Below are positions 43,553-52,343 of a stretch of 64,000 nt of DNA, piece by piece. How positions within the stretch are numbered: the first letter of the stretch is position 1; every line of letters begins with the position of its first letter. The position numbers and the translations under genes were made by a program. Under the pieces are notes generated by a model, which saw only the letters and a list, made by a program, of their open reading frames with translations, did no database searches and was not told the DNA's origin. The DNA is from Gallionellales bacterium GWA2_60_142 (GTDB lineage Bacteria; Pseudomonadota; Gammaproteobacteria; Burkholderiales; Gallionellaceae): contig MGWR01000050.1 of NCBI GenBank assembly GCA_001801085.1, forward strand, positions 1 through 64,000. Direction: 5' to 3'.

Positions 43553-44418
43553 TTGCGCATTACGTTGTGTTTGAAGTCTTGGTACAGCTCGTGCAATTGG
43601 GCGAACATCGGCCCCGGTTTGCCGTTGCCGACTGCTAGCCCGTCGAGGTGGGTAATCGCCAGCACTTCCTTGGTCGAGGAGGTGAGCAAGAGCTCGTCGG
43701 CGGAGAAAAGTTCCTCTTTCATCACGCGCCGCACTTCGCAGGGGATGTCATTCACAGCGGCGATTTCCAGAATCACGTCGTAGGTGATGCCGGGCAGCAT
43801 CAGGTTGTCCTTGGGCGGGGCGAGCAGCGATCCGTTCTTGACGACGAAGACGTTGCTGGCCGCGCCCTCGGTCATGAAATCGTTCCCTGTCACCGGGTCG
43901 TCGCGGATCAGGATGGTCTCGGCGCAGCCGGCGTCCACGGCCATCTGGCGCAACAGCACGTTGGGCAGCAGCGCGATGGCCTTGATGTCGCAGCGCAGCC
44001 AGCGGTTGTCCTGCGCGGTGATGCAAGAAATACCGGATTCCAGCAGTGCGGCAGGCGGAGTGGGCAGCGGGCTGCTCATCGCGAACACAGTAGGCGGTAC
44101 CGGCGGATTCGGGAAGGCGTGGTCGCGCTTCGCCGCGCCGCGCGTGATATGCAGGTACAGATACTGGTCTTCGCCTTCGTTGCGCGCGATGATCTCTTCG
44201 ACGATGCGTGTCCATTCGGCTTCGTCGTGCGGATTGGGAAGCTTGATGCCGTCCAGGCTATGTTGCAGGCGCTTCAGATGTTCGGGCAGCCTGAACGCGC
44301 GGCGCGAATACACCGGAATCACTTCATACACGCCGTCGCCGAAGATGAAGCCGCGATCCAGCACGGAAACTTTCGCTTCCGTTATGGGCATAAATTCGCC
44401 GTTCAAGTAGATCGTCAT
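43549..44418 (-). CDS. dat: D-amino-acid aminotransferase (class IV)
   Basis: A 289-residue PLP-dependent aminotransferase of fold type IV. GFIFGDGVYEVIPVYSRRAF begins near residue 28, HITRGAAKRDH follows near 109, and NDFMTEGAASNVFVV (near 185) and LLLTSSTKEVLAITHLDG complete the pattern. D-alanine aminotransferases of this length make D-Glu or D-Ala for peptidoglycan; branched-chain specificity seems less likely given the neighbours dacC-ybeD-lipB. Confidence 0.9.
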   Translation of the reverse strand: MTIYLNGEFMPITEAKVSVLDRGFIFGDGVYEVIPVYSRRAFRLPEHLKRLQHSLDGIKLPNPHDEAEWTRIVEEIIARNEGEDQYLYLHITRGAAKRDHAFPNPPVPPTVFAMSSPLPTPPAALLESGISCITAQDNRWLRCDIKAIALLPNVLLRQMAVDAGCAETILIRDDPVTGNDFMTEGAASNVFVVKNGSLLAPPKDNLMLPGITYDVILEIAAVNDIPCEVRRVMKEELFSADELLLTSSTKEVLAITHLDGLAVGNGKPGPMFAQLHELYQDFKHNVMRK

Positions 44419-44427
44419 TGCGTCCTC

Positions 44428-45564
44428 CTATTCGAACATCAACCGTATGCTGTCCCAACCGCGCGACAGCACGTTCGCCAGCGGCACGCTATCCAGCGCG
44501 ACCAGCGGATATTCCGCATAGGGCTTGCCGGCTATCGAGAGTTTTAGCACGCCGAGTTGCTGACCGTTGGCGATCGGGGCGAGTATCGGTTGGCGCGTCT
44601 GCACTGTAGCCTTGATTTGCGCGAGTTTGCCTTTGGGTATGCTCAGGAACAGATCGTTGCGGAAGCCGACGCCGATCTCGCTCTCCGAGCCTTTCCAGAT
44701 GCGTAGCTGGGTGACCGGTTGATCCTTCTGGTACAGACGCACCACGTCGAAATTCTGGAAACCGAAATTCAGCAGCTTCTGGCTTTCGGTCGCGCGCAGG
44801 TTGTCGGAGCTCGCGCCGAGCAGCACCGCGATCAGGCGGTGGTCGTTGCGCTTGGCCGTGCCGACCAGACAGTAGCCGGCGGTTTCGGTATGCCCCGTTT
44901 TCATCCCGTCCGCATAAGGGTCCAGCCACAGCAGGCGGTTGCGGTTGGCCTGCGTCACATTGTTGAAGGTGTAGTCGCGCAGCGCGAACAGATGCTGGTG
45001 CTGGGGATAGTCGCGCACGACTGCGGCGGTCAGCAGCGCCAGATCGGTCGCACTGCTGTAATGTCCGGCATCCGGCAGGCCAACCGGGTTGACGAAGCGG
45101 GTGTTGTTCATGCCCAGACGCTTCGCTTCCTTGTTCATCATATCGACGAAGCCAGCCTCGCTGCCGGCGATGCTGAGGGCCAGCGCGATCGCGGCATCGT
45201 TGCCGGATTGCACGATCAGGCCGCGCAGAAGCTCGTTCACGGTGACTTCCTGGCCGGCCTTGAGCAGCATGCGCGATTCGCCGCCCTGGGTGCGCACCGC
45301 GCTGGATGGAACCGTCAGCGGCTGTTCCAGCGACAGCGTCTTGTGCTTGAGCGCGTCGAAAGTCAGATAAGCTGTCATCAGCTTGGTCAGCGACGCGGGC
45401 TCCATGCGCGCATCGCCGTTCTGGTTCACCAGAACCTGGTTGCTGGTGTAGTCGTAGAGCAGATAGGACTTGGCTGACAGCTGGGGGGCGGTGGGTATGG
45501 TCGCCGGAGCGGCGAGGCCGGGAGCCGGGAGCAGCAGTGCGGCTAGAAGCAGGATGGGTCTCAT
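44428..45564 (-). CDS. dacC: D-alanyl-D-alanine carboxypeptidase (PBP5/6 type)
   Basis: A 378-residue periplasmic penicillin-binding protein with a signal peptide (LLLAALLLPAPGLA). The active-site serine is in SLTKLMTAY, the SxN motif is SGNDAAIAL and the KTG motif is MKTGHTETAGYCLVG. A C-terminal beta domain precedes an amphipathic helix (ANVLSRGWDSIRLMFE) that tethers it to the membrane. It trims the terminal D-Ala of the muramyl pentapeptide. Confidence 0.95.
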   Translation of the reverse strand: MRPILLLAALLLPAPGLAAPATIPTAPQLSAKSYLLYDYTSNQVLVNQNGDARMEPASLTKLMTAYLTFDALKHKTLSLEQPLTVPSSAVRTQGGESRMLLKAGQEVTVNELLRGLIVQSGNDAAIALALSIAGSEAGFVDMMNKEAKRLGMNNTRFVNPVGLPDAGHYSSATDLALLTAAVVRDYPQHQHLFALRDYTFNNVTQANRNRLLWLDPYADGMKTGHTETAGYCLVGTAKRNDHRLIAVLLGASSDNLRATESQKLLNFGFQNFDVVRLYQKDQPVTQLRIWKGSESEIGVGFRNDLFLSIPKGKLAQIKATVQTRQPILAPIANGQQLGVLKLSIAGKPYAEYPLVALDSVPLANVLSRGWDSIRLMFE

Positions 45565-45773
45565 GGTTGGCAGGTTTTCCTTTATGGAAGCAATTATAGT
45601 CCGTGCGGGGCATGCGGCGAAGCCGGAACTGAATCCGGCTTCGCCGGGTGCGCGCGGCCGCAGGTTAAGGGGCTAGGGAAATGACTAGGCCGGAATATAT
45701 AGGTATTTCGGCATATTGTTATTGTGCCGATGCAGAGATATAAATGCCGAAAGATTAATGAATGGAGGTTGAT
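45565..45773. promoter_or_regulatory. Divergent region dacC / CZB gene with imperfect hairpin
   Basis: About 209 bases. At 45686-45715 lies an imperfect hairpin whose left arm TAGGCCGGAATAT is identical to an arm of the perfect hairpin at 56022-56051. The ribosome binding site GGAGG (about 45764) precedes the CZB ATG. Promoters for both divergent genes must be here but are not clearly readable. Confidence 0.45.
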
Positions 45774-46196
45774 ATGGCGCTGTTAGCTGGAGTAAAGGAT
45801 TTTTTTGGGTTCGATGCGGTGCGTGCTTCTCGCAACGATCTCAATCTGCTTGGCGCAGCCGAGGCGCATATCCTGTGGAAGGCGCGTCTGGGGCATCATA
45901 TCGAGGGAAACATCCGCGAACCGCTGGAACATGTGCTGGTCGGGCAAAGCGGATTTTGCCAACTGGGATGCTGGATCACCGGGCCGGAACTGGAGGCGTT
46001 CCGGGATATGCCGGAGTTCGAACAACTGAAAGAGGCGCACCGGCAGTTTCACCAGTTCGGTGGACTGATAGTCGAGAAACTCAAAGTCGGCGAGCGCTCT
46101 GCCGCACGGGAAATATTCCGGAACGAGTACAACCAGGCGCTACGTGCCATCATTCAGGCGCTGACCGGGATCAACAGGCACCTGCACGGGGGCTGA
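45774..46196 (+). CDS. Stand-alone CZB (chemoreceptor zinc-binding) domain protein
   Basis: A 140-residue protein consisting of a CZB-type domain: LGAAEAHILWKARLGHHIEG, CQLGCWITGPELEAF and LKEAHRQFHQFG contain the expected His, Cys, His, His ligands of a zinc-binding four-helix bundle. In Vibrio, Helicobacter and E. coli (DgcZ) such domains sense zinc, reactive chlorine or pH and are fused to chemoreceptors or cyclases; here it stands alone with no receptor in the neighbourhood. The ATG at 45774 is preferred over 45762 since the GGAGG lies between them. Confidence 0.85.
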   Translation: MALLAGVKDFFGFDAVRASRNDLNLLGAAEAHILWKARLGHHIEGNIREPLEHVLVGQSGFCQLGCWITGPELEAFRDMPEFEQLKEAHRQFHQFGGLIVEKLKVGERSAAREIFRNEYNQALRAIIQALTGINRHLHGG

Positions 46197-46235
46197 TGCC
46201 CTAGATGTCGGTATGCCCTAGATACCGGATATGTC

Positions 46236-47108
46236 CTAAATTCCAGATATCTGGGCGGCTTGCACCGCCAGTTCGTTGGCCTGTGCGCAGATATCGTCCG
46301 CTTCCGACGGATCGATGCCCAATTCTTCCCATTCAAAGTTTGTCACGGTATCTCCCGTGTGTTCGGCGATGCCGAAGTCAGGCAGGATTTTCTCGGCCAC
46401 GCTAATTAGCCTTGCCAGCAGGTTTTTCTCCGGCATCTCGTCCACGTAGGGCGGATGGTGGTAGCCCAGCACCGCCGATATCTCCGCAGGCAGATTCCAG
46501 TGCCGTGCGATCTGCGATCCAATATAGCAATGCGTGATTCCCAGCGTTTCCAGTTCGACTTCCAGCACCGGGCGCTTGGGTTGCAGGTGAATCTGATGGT
46601 GCAGTTCGTTGCTCAGGTCGTGGTCGAGGTAGTGCAGCGCCATGAAGCCGATGTCGTGCAGCAGGCCGGCCAGGAAGATCTGATCTTCGGGGGGGCGGAT
46701 GCTGTGAGGCATCGCGGAGGCGATGGTGCGCATCACCACGGCAATGGTCATGCAGTGCAGCCACAGGTCTTGCGGTTTGAAATCGCGACCCGGCGGGAGC
46801 TTGGTGAAGTCGGACATCGAGGCGATACCGATGGCGACCGACTTCACCCGGGTCAGACCGAGCAACAGGGCGGCATCATGCACGGCGGCGACCTTGCGGG
46901 TCACGCCCATGATCGGGGAGTTGGCCAGGCCGACCAGTTTTGCGGAAATCTGCGGGTCTTGTCCTATCAGTTTGAGCAGTTCCGCTTCGCCTTCGTCGGT
47001 GTTGAGCGGGAGGGCGAGCAGTTTTTGCGCGATGCTGGGCATTGCGGGCAGGGATTCGAGATTGGCCAAGGCCTGCTTAAGCCTGGTGCGGGTGTTCTGG
47101 TCGGTCAT
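46236..47108 (-). CDS. HDOD-domain signalling protein
   Basis: A 290-residue HDOD protein (about 20-220: LESLPAMPSIAQKLLALPLN, LIGQDPQISAKLVGLANSPI, QIFLAGLLHDIGFMALHY, EISAVLGYHHPPY). Residual His-Asp positions (LLHDIG) are present, but HDOD domains are usually non-catalytic relatives of HD-GYP. A tail with FEWEELGIDPSEADDICAQA follows. The function is unknown; it may act in c-di-GMP-linked or motility signalling. Confidence 0.88.
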   Translation of the reverse strand: MTDQNTRTRLKQALANLESLPAMPSIAQKLLALPLNTDEGEAELLKLIGQDPQISAKLVGLANSPIMGVTRKVAAVHDAALLLGLTRVKSVAIGIASMSDFTKLPPGRDFKPQDLWLHCMTIAVVMRTIASAMPHSIRPPEDQIFLAGLLHDIGFMALHYLDHDLSNELHHQIHLQPKRPVLEVELETLGITHCYIGSQIARHWNLPAEISAVLGYHHPPYVDEMPEKNLLARLISVAEKILPDFGIAEHTGDTVTNFEWEELGIDPSEADDICAQANELAVQAAQISGI

Positions 47109-47248
47109 CGGTATTCTTTGCGTATTGCGACTGGTTCGGCTTGCGGCGGATCGCCGTGAAGGGCGAACTATACGAAAGATTCGCGGAATCCGCGAGGGCT
47201 AGTTCCGGTCAGGGCTAGTTCCCCTCCTAGGGTAATTCTTGCTTGGGG

Positions 47249-47803
47249 TTAATTCTGGTCCGTGCGCGAGGGCGGCTTGCCCAGTTTGCGTTGCAGCGTG
47301 CGGCGATGCATGTTGAGCGCGCGCGCAGTGGCCGAGACGTTGCCGTCGTGTTCGTGCAGCACGCGCTGGATGTGCTCCCATTCCAGATTGCCGATCAGCG
47401 TGGGTTGCACCTTCGGTAGCGTGTTTTCGTCGGGCGAGTGGCTGAAGGCGGCGACGATTTCGTCGGCATTGGCGGGTTTGGCGAGGTATTGGGTCGCGCC
47501 CAGTTTGATTGCCTCGACGGCGGTGGCGATGCTGGCATAGCCGGTCAACATCACGATACGCGTGTTCGGGTCGAGTTCGTGCAGCGCCTTGACCAGCACG
47601 AGGCCGGGCGCGCCTTCCATTTTCAGGTCTACCACTGCGTATTCCGGCGGGTTGGCCTGCGCCAGCGGAATGGCTTGTTCCACGCTGTGGGCGACGCAGA
47701 CGCTATAGCCGCGCTTTTTCAGTGCGGCGGACAATACCTGACAGAAGGTGGCGTCGTCGTCCACCAGCAGCAAGGAGGCTTGTTCGTTGGCGGTTTCGCT
47801 CAT
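47249..47803 (-). CDS. regA: RegA/PrrA-family redox response regulator
   Basis: A 184-residue response regulator with a receiver domain (phospho-acceptor Asp59 in YAVVDLKMEG; MLTGYASIATAVEAIKLGAT) and a compact Fis-like HTH (NVSATARALNMHRRTLQRKL). This short receiver-HTH layout is diagnostic of RegA/PrrA/RoxR, a global redox regulator of respiration, autotrophy and nitrogen metabolism. It overlaps its kinase gene regB (ATGA at 47800-47803), so the pair is co-translated. Confidence 0.93.
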   Translation of the reverse strand: MSETANEQASLLLVDDDATFCQVLSAALKKRGYSVCVAHSVEQAIPLAQANPPEYAVVDLKMEGAPGLVLVKALHELDPNTRIVMLTGYASIATAVEAIKLGATQYLAKPANADEIVAAFSHSPDENTLPKVQPTLIGNLEWEHIQRVLHEHDGNVSATARALNMHRRTLQRKLGKPPSRTDQN

Positions 47804-49137
47804 GTCCGTAACGGCAGGGTGATTTCGGTGGTCGCGCCGCCGCCTTCGCGGTTGAATAGCCGCACCTTGCCGCTCATTCGTTCGACGGTGGCGTTGGCGA
47901 GGAACAGCCCCAGCCCGCGGCCTTCTTCCTTGGTGGTGAAAAACGCCGAACCGGCGCGGGCGGCGGCTTCCGGTGTGAGTCCCCGGCCGTGGTCGCGGAT
48001 GGACAGCGTGAAGTTGTCGGCATCCCAGTGCGTCTCGATGTCGATTTCGTCCGGGGATGCGTCGGCGGCGTTGTTGAGCAGGTTCAGCAGTGCGGCGCGC
48101 AAGGCGGGATCGATGCGCAATTGCGGTGCGGGCTGGCCTCCTGTCGCGCGGTAACTGTAGTGGATGGTGGGCCGCAGCAGCTGCCATTCGTCGAGTGTCT
48201 CGGCGAGGAATTGTTCCAGCGATTGCTGCGTTTCGCCATCTTGCGCATGGGCGAGCAGCTTGTCGAGGATGCGTTTGCAAGCCCGCACCTGCCCGTCGAG
48301 GATGTCCAGATTCTCGCGCCATTCCGGTTGCATGGACGGTTCGTTCTTTAGTTCGCCTATCACTACCGCGAGTGTCGATAGCGGCGTGCCGAGTTCGTGC
48401 GCCGCACCGGCAGCCTGCGTGCCCAGCGACACGATGCGTTCGTTGCGCAGGGTCTCTTCGCGCGCACGGGCCAGTGCTGCATCGCGTTCACGCACCGCAT
48501 GCGCCATCTTCACCACGAAGTACGCGACCACGACCGCGCTGATGACGAAGCCCAGCCACATGCCGAATACATGCAGATTGAAAATGCTGTCCTGCGGCAG
48601 GGTGCCCATGTCAATCGAACTCATCGCGCTCATGTCATGGCCCATGTGGTCCATATTCGAGTGGTCCATGCCCGACATGTCGCCGCTCATGTCGGGCGGC
48701 ATGGATAGCGGCACGTAATATTTCATTAACAGGGTGTAGCAGCCGGTGGTCAGCGCGGTCATCGCCCAGGTGTAGCGGTGCGGCAATGTTGCGGCGGCGA
48801 TCACCAGCGGCAGCAGGAACAGCGAGATGAACGGGTTGGTCGAGCCGCCGCCGTAGTAGAGCAGCACCGACAGCGCGAGCACGTCCGCGCAGAGTTGCGC
48901 GAACAGTTCCGCATTGGAGACCGGTTTGTTGCTGCGCAGGCGCAACCAGGTCAGCAGGTTCAGCACGGATTGCGCGACGACCGTGGCGATCATCGGCAGC
49001 CATTGCAATTCCATCTGGAGAAAGCGGAACACCAGCAGCAGCGTGGCGCATTGCGCGACGATGGCGATGGTGCGCAGCCACAGCAGGCGACGCAAATGAC
49101 TGTGTCCGGTCTGGGCGGCGAAGGGGGAAGAATTCAT
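47800..49137 (-). CDS. regB: RegB/PrrB-like redox sensor kinase with Met/His-rich insert
   Basis: A 445-residue membrane kinase with six hydrophobic segments. The ubiquinone-binding motif GGGSTNPF (96-103) of RegB is intact. H-box His247 lies in AAGAAHELGTPLST; Cys287 in VRACKRILDKLL aligns with the redox-active cysteine of RegB. HATPase boxes are complete (NLLNNAADASPDE, DHGRGLT, EGRGLGLFLA). Residues 146-177, between the fifth and sixth helices and probably periplasmic, contain nine Met, three His and several Asp, a pattern seen in copper- or silver-binding segments. Close neighbour of a copper chaperone gene. Confidence 0.9.
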   Translation of the reverse strand: MNSSPFAAQTGHSHLRRLLWLRTIAIVAQCATLLLVFRFLQMELQWLPMIATVVAQSVLNLLTWLRLRSNKPVSNAELFAQLCADVLALSVLLYYGGGSTNPFISLFLLPLVIAAATLPHRYTWAMTALTTGCYTLLMKYYVPLSMPPDMSGDMSGMDHSNMDHMGHDMSAMSSIDMGTLPQDSIFNLHVFGMWLGFVISAVVVAYFVVKMAHAVRERDAALARAREETLRNERIVSLGTQAAGAAHELGTPLSTLAVVIGELKNEPSMQPEWRENLDILDGQVRACKRILDKLLAHAQDGETQQSLEQFLAETLDEWQLLRPTIHYSYRATGGQPAPQLRIDPALRAALLNLLNNAADASPDEIDIETHWDADNFTLSIRDHGRGLTPEAAARAGSAFFTTKEEGRGLGLFLANATVERMSGKVRLFNREGGGATTEITLPLRT

Positions 49138-49233
49138 GGTGCGCGATTTTACCGGGTTGCCGATCCGGCAGGGTGCGACAAAATGTCGCATTCCCGCCGC
49201 CGGCTTCCTGTCCAATAATAACGCCAACCGACG

Positions 49234-49310
49234 GATCGTATGGCTTTTCGGACAAGGTGCGGCATCGCTTTTTCCTCCCCGCGCGCCGACAAGCGGCGAG
49301 CCATACGATC
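49234..49310. repeat. 77-bp element with 12-bp perfect inverted ends
   Basis: GATCGTATGGCT (49234-49245) is repeated inverted as AGCCATACGATC (49299-49310). The element occupies the divergent gap between regB and the copper chaperone gene. It is either an operator-like palindrome at both promoters or a small mobile/REP-type unit. No target-site duplication could be confirmed. Confidence 0.5.
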
Positions 49311-49378
49311 ATTGAGCGGCGGCCCCGGATGGAGACGTATAATTCGCGGCTCCAGAATTCTTATCGACGGAAGACATC

Positions 49379-49870
49379 ATGAACAGTTTGTATCGTATGG
49401 GTGGTTTGTTGGCGGCATTGCTGCTGAGCGTCAATGTGTATGCCGGTGATGTGTCGGCGGAAGGTGCGTGGTCGCGTGCCACCGCACCGGGACAGGATTC
49501 CGCGATGGTGGATATGTCCATCACCAGCAAGCAGGCGGCAACGCTGGTGGGCTTTTCCAGCCCGGCATGCAAATCGGCTGAATTGCACAGCATGACGCAC
49601 GAGGGGGGCGTGATGAAGATGCGCGAGGTCAAAAAAGTCGCTCTGCCTGCGGGCCAGCGAATCAATCTCGGCGAGAGTGGCTACCACCTGATGCTGATCG
49701 GCCTGAAAGCGCCGCTGAAGGCGGGCGATGCCGTGCCGCTGACGTTGAGCGTCCGCTTGGCGAACAAGCGCATCGTGAAGATCGAGGCCACGGCGGAAGT
49801 AAAGCCGCTGACCGAAGCCCGTGCTGCGCCGCAGGACGCCGGACACATGATGCATCATAACCATCACTGA
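49379..49870 (+). CDS. pcuC: Periplasmic copper chaperone PCuAC
   Basis: A 163-residue PCuAC-family protein with a signal peptide (1-22, LLAALLLSVNVYA). The Cu(I) site H-x10-M-x21-H-x-M is complete: His70, Met81, His103, Met105. A C-terminal His/Met tail (GHMMHHNHH) adds further metal capacity. PCuAC delivers copper to the CuA site of cytochrome oxidase. The gene is divergent from regB, whose sensor has a Met/His-rich insert, suggesting a link between copper and redox control. Confidence 0.93.
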   Translation: MNSLYRMGGLLAALLLSVNVYAGDVSAEGAWSRATAPGQDSAMVDMSITSKQAATLVGFSSPACKSAELHSMTHEGGVMKMREVKKVALPAGQRINLGESGYHLMLIGLKAPLKAGDAVPLTLSVRLANKRIVKIEATAEVKPLTEARAAPQDAGHMMHHNHH

Positions 49871-49922
49871 GGCATCTTCGCGCGAAGCGAAGAGGCTTCG
49901 ATGGAGCGAGTGCGGCAGGTAA

Positions 49923-50939
<1,017 letters not shown>

Positions 50940-50946
50940 AACCTTA

Positions 50947-51004
50947 TCCGCAGATTACGCAGATGAACGCAGATTTAAAACCAATCTTTCTAATCTGCGG
51001 ATGA
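50947..51004. repeat. Inverted TCCGCAGATTA repeat between argB and HAD gene
   Basis: TCCGCAGATTA (50947-50957) and its inverse TAATCTGCGGA (50992-51002) flank a stretch with a further ACGCAGATGAACGCAGATT. The inner motifs CGCAGATT/CGCAGATG are direct repeats. Such 'CGCAGAT' elements are frequent intergenic repeats in this class. The right arm reaches the HAD gene start, so it may influence its translation. Confidence 0.6.
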
Positions 51005-51651
51005 AGATGATGGTTGGCCCGGTATGGATTTTCGATCTGGACAACACGTTGCATAACGCGACGCCGCATATCTTTCCGCACATCAACCGCAGCATGACGG
51101 CGTACTTGCAGGAGCATCTGCAACTGGACGAAGACGCCGCGAACGCGCTGCGCATGCATTACTGGCAGCGCTACGGCGCGACGCTCTCCGGGCTGATGCG
51201 CCACCACGGCACCAAGCCGGAACATTTTCTGTGGCACACCCACCAGTTCCCCGAACTCGAACGCATGGTGCTGCGCGAGCCGCGTTTGCGCCATATGCTG
51301 CAAGCCTTGCCGGGCAGGAAGGTGGTGTTCTCCAACGCGCCGCAGCACTATGCGCATGCGGTGCTGAAGCTGTTGCGCATCGACGGCCTGTTCGACGACG
51401 TGATGGCGGTGGAGCAGACGCGTTACCGTCCCAAGCCGGATAGTTTCGGTTTCATGCGATTGTTGCGCCGCCATCGTCTCAAGGCGGCGCAGTGCGTGAT
51501 GGTCGAGGACAGCCTCGAAAATCTGATGGCCGCGAAACGGCTGGGGATGCGCACTGTGTGGGTGACGGGAGAGACGCGCAATCCGCCCTGTGTGGACGTA
51601 AAGGTGCGAAACGTGATGGAACTGCCGCGCGCGATGGCGCGGCTTAATTAA
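51001..51651 (+). CDS. HAD-family pyrimidine 5'-nucleotidase-like protein
   Basis: A 216-residue HAD phosphatase of the PPase/SDT1-like class. Motif I is WIFDLDNTLHNATPHIF, motif II is VVFSNAP, the conserved Lys/Arg lies in RYRPKPDSFGF and motif III is CVMVEDSLENLMAAK. It probably dephosphorylates pyrimidine nucleotides or a phosphosugar. Three ATGs (51001, 51007, 51010) are possible starts, and the first overlaps the inverted repeat. It precedes slmA by 11 bases, as often found in betaproteobacteria. Confidence 0.88.
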   Translation: MKMMVGPVWIFDLDNTLHNATPHIFPHINRSMTAYLQEHLQLDEDAANALRMHYWQRYGATLSGLMRHHGTKPEHFLWHTHQFPELERMVLREPRLRHMLQALPGRKVVFSNAPQHYAHAVLKLLRIDGLFDDVMAVEQTRYRPKPDSFGFMRLLRRHRLKAAQCVMVEDSLENLMAAKRLGMRTVWVTGETRNPPCVDVKVRNVMELPRAMARLN

Positions 51652-51662
51652 AGGGGAGCGAA

Positions 51663-52241
51663 ATGGCGGCTAAACCGGGCGAAAGAAAATTGCAGATACT
51701 GCAAACCGTGGCGCACATGCTGGAGCAACCCAAGGGCGAAAAAATCACCACGGCTGCACTCGCCGCCAGGCTGGAGCTGTCCGAAGCGGCGCTGTACCGT
51801 CACTTCGCCAGCAAGGCGCAAATGTTCGAAGGTCTGATCGAGTTCATCGAACAGACCGTGTTCGGCCTCATCAACAAAATCACCCAGGAAGAGAAGAGCG
51901 GGTTGCAGCAGGCCGATGCCATCGTCTCGCTGCTGTTAGGCTTTGCGCAGAAGAATCGCGGCATGACGCGCGTGTTGATCGGCGATGCGCTGGTCAACGA
52001 AGACGAGCGCTTGCAAGCCCGCATTAACCAGTTGCTGGATCGCATCGAAGCGACGCTGAAGCAGTCTTTGCGCATCGCCGCAACGCAGGGCGAAATGGGC
52101 GAGGCCGTGGACGTGGGTGCGCACGCCAACCTGCTGCTGTGCTACGTCATTGGCCGTTGGCAGCAGTTCGGTAAAAGCGGTTTTACGCGCGACCCGCTGG
52201 TGGGATGGGCGGCGCAGCGCAAGATTTTGCTGGGCAGATAA
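51663..52241 (+). CDS. slmA: Nucleoid occlusion factor SlmA
   Basis: A 192-residue TetR-fold protein with the SlmA HTH (ITTAALAARLELSEAALYRH, FASKAQMFEGLIEF) and the conserved GRWQQFGKSGFTRDP near the C-terminus. It binds DNA over the nucleoid and blocks FtsZ ring assembly there. The short gap to the HAD gene suggests one operon. Confidence 0.93.
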   Translation: MAAKPGERKLQILQTVAHMLEQPKGEKITTAALAARLELSEAALYRHFASKAQMFEGLIEFIEQTVFGLINKITQEEKSGLQQADAIVSLLLGFAQKNRGMTRVLIGDALVNEDERLQARINQLLDRIEATLKQSLRIAATQGEMGEAVDVGAHANLLLCYVIGRWQQFGKSGFTRDPLVGWAAQRKILLGR

Positions 52242-52262
52242 ATTGGGGGGCGGTAGGGTGGG

Positions 52263-52306
52263 CTATGCCCACCATGTCGGGCATAGCCCGACCTACATTT
52301 GGTTCC
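52263..52306. repeat. GTAGGGTGGGC-family hairpin
   Basis: An 18-base left arm GTAGGGTGGGCTATGCCC (52263-52280) pairs with GGGCATAGCCCGACCTAC (52289-52306) with two mismatches. The outer GTAGGGTGGGC is the same as at 15093, indicating a dispersed REP-type family. It may end slmA transcription. Confidence 0.7.
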
Positions 52307-52343
52307 GGTTCATCCGGCTTAGGTTGATAACTAGAGGTGCAAT

